A stretch of DNA of 16,275 nucleotides from positions 1 to 16,275 of the forward strand of contig CAKVFO010000076.1 of the NCBI GenBank assembly GCA_934746785.1, given 5' to 3'. Below the pieces are notes generated by a model, which saw only the letters and a program-made list of their open reading frames with translations, did no database searches and was not told the DNA's origin. The first letter of the stretch is position 1; each line of letters opens with the position of its first letter. Both the position numbers and the translations under genes were made by a program. Of the stretch, positions 15,771 through 16,275 are shown in pieces. Source of the DNA: an uncultured Clostridium sp. (GTDB lineage: Bacteria > Bacillota > Clostridia > Clostridiales > Clostridiaceae).

Positions 15771-15932
15771 CTATTTTTTTGAGACATTCTCTATTTCATA
15801 TTCTATTACTTGTATCTTGTTATCTATTTGTTCGGTTTTTTTTCCAGCTAATAAAATTCTTCTTTTCTCCAATTTTAATTCTTTTAGCTGTTCCTCTAAT
15901 TCTTCTATACTACGCACCAAAGCACTCTCCAT
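15771..15932 (-). CDS. Small coiled-coil protein, 53 residues (possibly Spo0E-like)
   Basis: An ATG-to-TAG frame of 53 codons encoding a highly charged, helical peptide: residues 8-28 (SIEELEEQLKELKLEKRRILL) and 32-50 (KTEQIDNKIQVIEYEIENV) form two helices around an AGK turn. Size and two-helix pattern recall Spo0E-like aspartyl-phosphate phosphatases, but the diagnostic SQELD motif is absent; the nearest match is EQIDNKI. The assignment is therefore weak, and a generic coiled-coil partner of the downstream zinc-ribbon coiled-coil protein is equally possible. The codon pattern looks natural and the frame fills an otherwise empty gap. The ribosome site is poor: GAGGA lies about 14 bases upstream, further than usual. 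It may be expressed with the two downstream genes. Confidence 0.55.
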   Translation of the reverse strand: MESALVRSIEELEEQLKELKLEKRRILLAGKKTEQIDNKIQVIEYEIENVSKK

Positions 15933-15998
15933 TCTTTAAGGAAATATCCTCATAAAATAAATGTATTACGTGAATTAATTATTACTTATTTTATAACC

Positions 15999-16030
15999 TA
16001 TAATATAAATTATATAAAATTTATATTATA
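15999..16030. repeat. AT-only palindrome, 13-bp arms
   Basis: The arms 15999-16011 and 16018-16030 are exact reverse complements, composed only of A and T, with a six-base centre. It lies in the 267-base gap between the small coiled-coil ORF and the tRNA, where I see no other gene. It could be an operator, a promoter region or chance in AT-rich DNA. Confidence 0.4.
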
Positions 16031-16149
16031 TTGTATACATTTATCTATGTTTATTTTTTTTCATTTTTCCCCTTTTACATGCAATGAAAATATAGTTTTA
16101 TGTATTTTCTTAGGCAAAAATTAAATTTTATTCAAACATCAATATAGTT

Positions 16150-16194
16150 AATAATACAAAAACAAAAGCTATGAATTATAAAATTCATAGCTTT
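16150..16194 (-). terminator. Intrinsic terminator of tRNA-Ala
   Basis: A perfect 13-base-pair stem (16165-16177 with 16182-16194) has a four-base loop. It is followed on the minus strand by TGTTTTTGTATTATT. It starts six bases after the tRNA CCA end. Confidence 0.88.
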
Positions 16195-16199
16195 CTAAA

Positions 16200-16275
16200 T
16201 GGTGGAGATAAAGAGATTCGAACTCTTGACCCCCTGCGTGCAAGGCAGGTGCTCTCCCAACTGAGCTATACCCCC
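16200..16275 (-). tRNA. tRNA-Ala (anticodon UGC)
   Basis: A complete 76-base tRNA ending exactly at the window edge. The acceptor GGGGGTA pairs with TATCTCC, including the G3-U70 wobble that identifies alanine tRNAs. The D arm (GCTC..GAGC), the anticodon stem CCTGC/GCAGG with loop centred on TGC, and the T arm (AGAGTTCGAACTCT) all pair. Discriminator A is followed by an encoded CCA, whose last base is at 16200. Confidence 0.97.

Noticed and set aside
16031..16140. A seven-codon ATG frame behind AAGGGG downstream of the tRNA, minus strand, possible leader peptide.
   Set aside because: It is only seven residues (MKKNKHR), with no attenuator-type residue run and no coupled structure that I could show.

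Overview
The window is strongly AT-rich, with nearly all genes on the minus strand, Shine-Dalgarno sites close to AAGGAGG, and short intergenic gaps with AT-rich intrinsic terminators. Together with the protein families this points to a low-GC Firmicute, most likely Clostridium sensu stricto. The species cannot be named from sequence alone.

Layout. Positions 84-1608 hold two divergent membrane-anchored proteins of unknown function: a DUF4474-like protein on the minus strand and an SH3-like protein on the plus strand. Positions 1772-2719 encode a CPBP-family intramembrane protease, facing the SH3-like gene across a long hairpin. Positions 2879-5805 are a minus-strand housekeeping run: a ROK-family sugar kinase, a histidine phosphatase and CinA. 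Positions 5962-8058 encode an EF-G paralogue (probably non-canonical) with its own terminator. Positions 8338-13116 are a tight four-gene minus-strand operon: multi-membrane glycosyltransferase candidate, LtaS-type polymerase or transferase, GtrB-like GT2, GtrA-like flippase. It ends in a strong terminator. A divergent gene at 13307-14662 encodes an exported or anchored NodB-like (DUF2334) deacetylase candidate. Positions 14761-15932 hold a VanZ-like protein, a double zinc-ribbon protein and a 53-residue coiled-coil ORF, all on the minus strand. The window closes with a complete tRNA-Ala(UGC) at 16200-16275 and its terminator.

How the genes may work together. The most coherent system is 8338-14662. 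A GT2 that loads a sugar on undecaprenyl phosphate, a GtrA flippase and a GT-C-like membrane protein form a complete three-component extracytoplasmic glycosylation set. Here it is co-transcribed with an LtaS-family enzyme and lies divergent to a polysaccharide-deacetylase-like gene. This suggests a self-contained locus that builds and decorates a lipoteichoic-acid-like or other surface glycopolymer. The parts belong to known families; the combination, the serine in place of the expected LtaS catalytic threonine, and the shared divergent control region are the items most worth following up.

No CRISPR array, insertion sequence, phage gene or attachment site was recognised. No gene-free stretch exceeds 300 bases.
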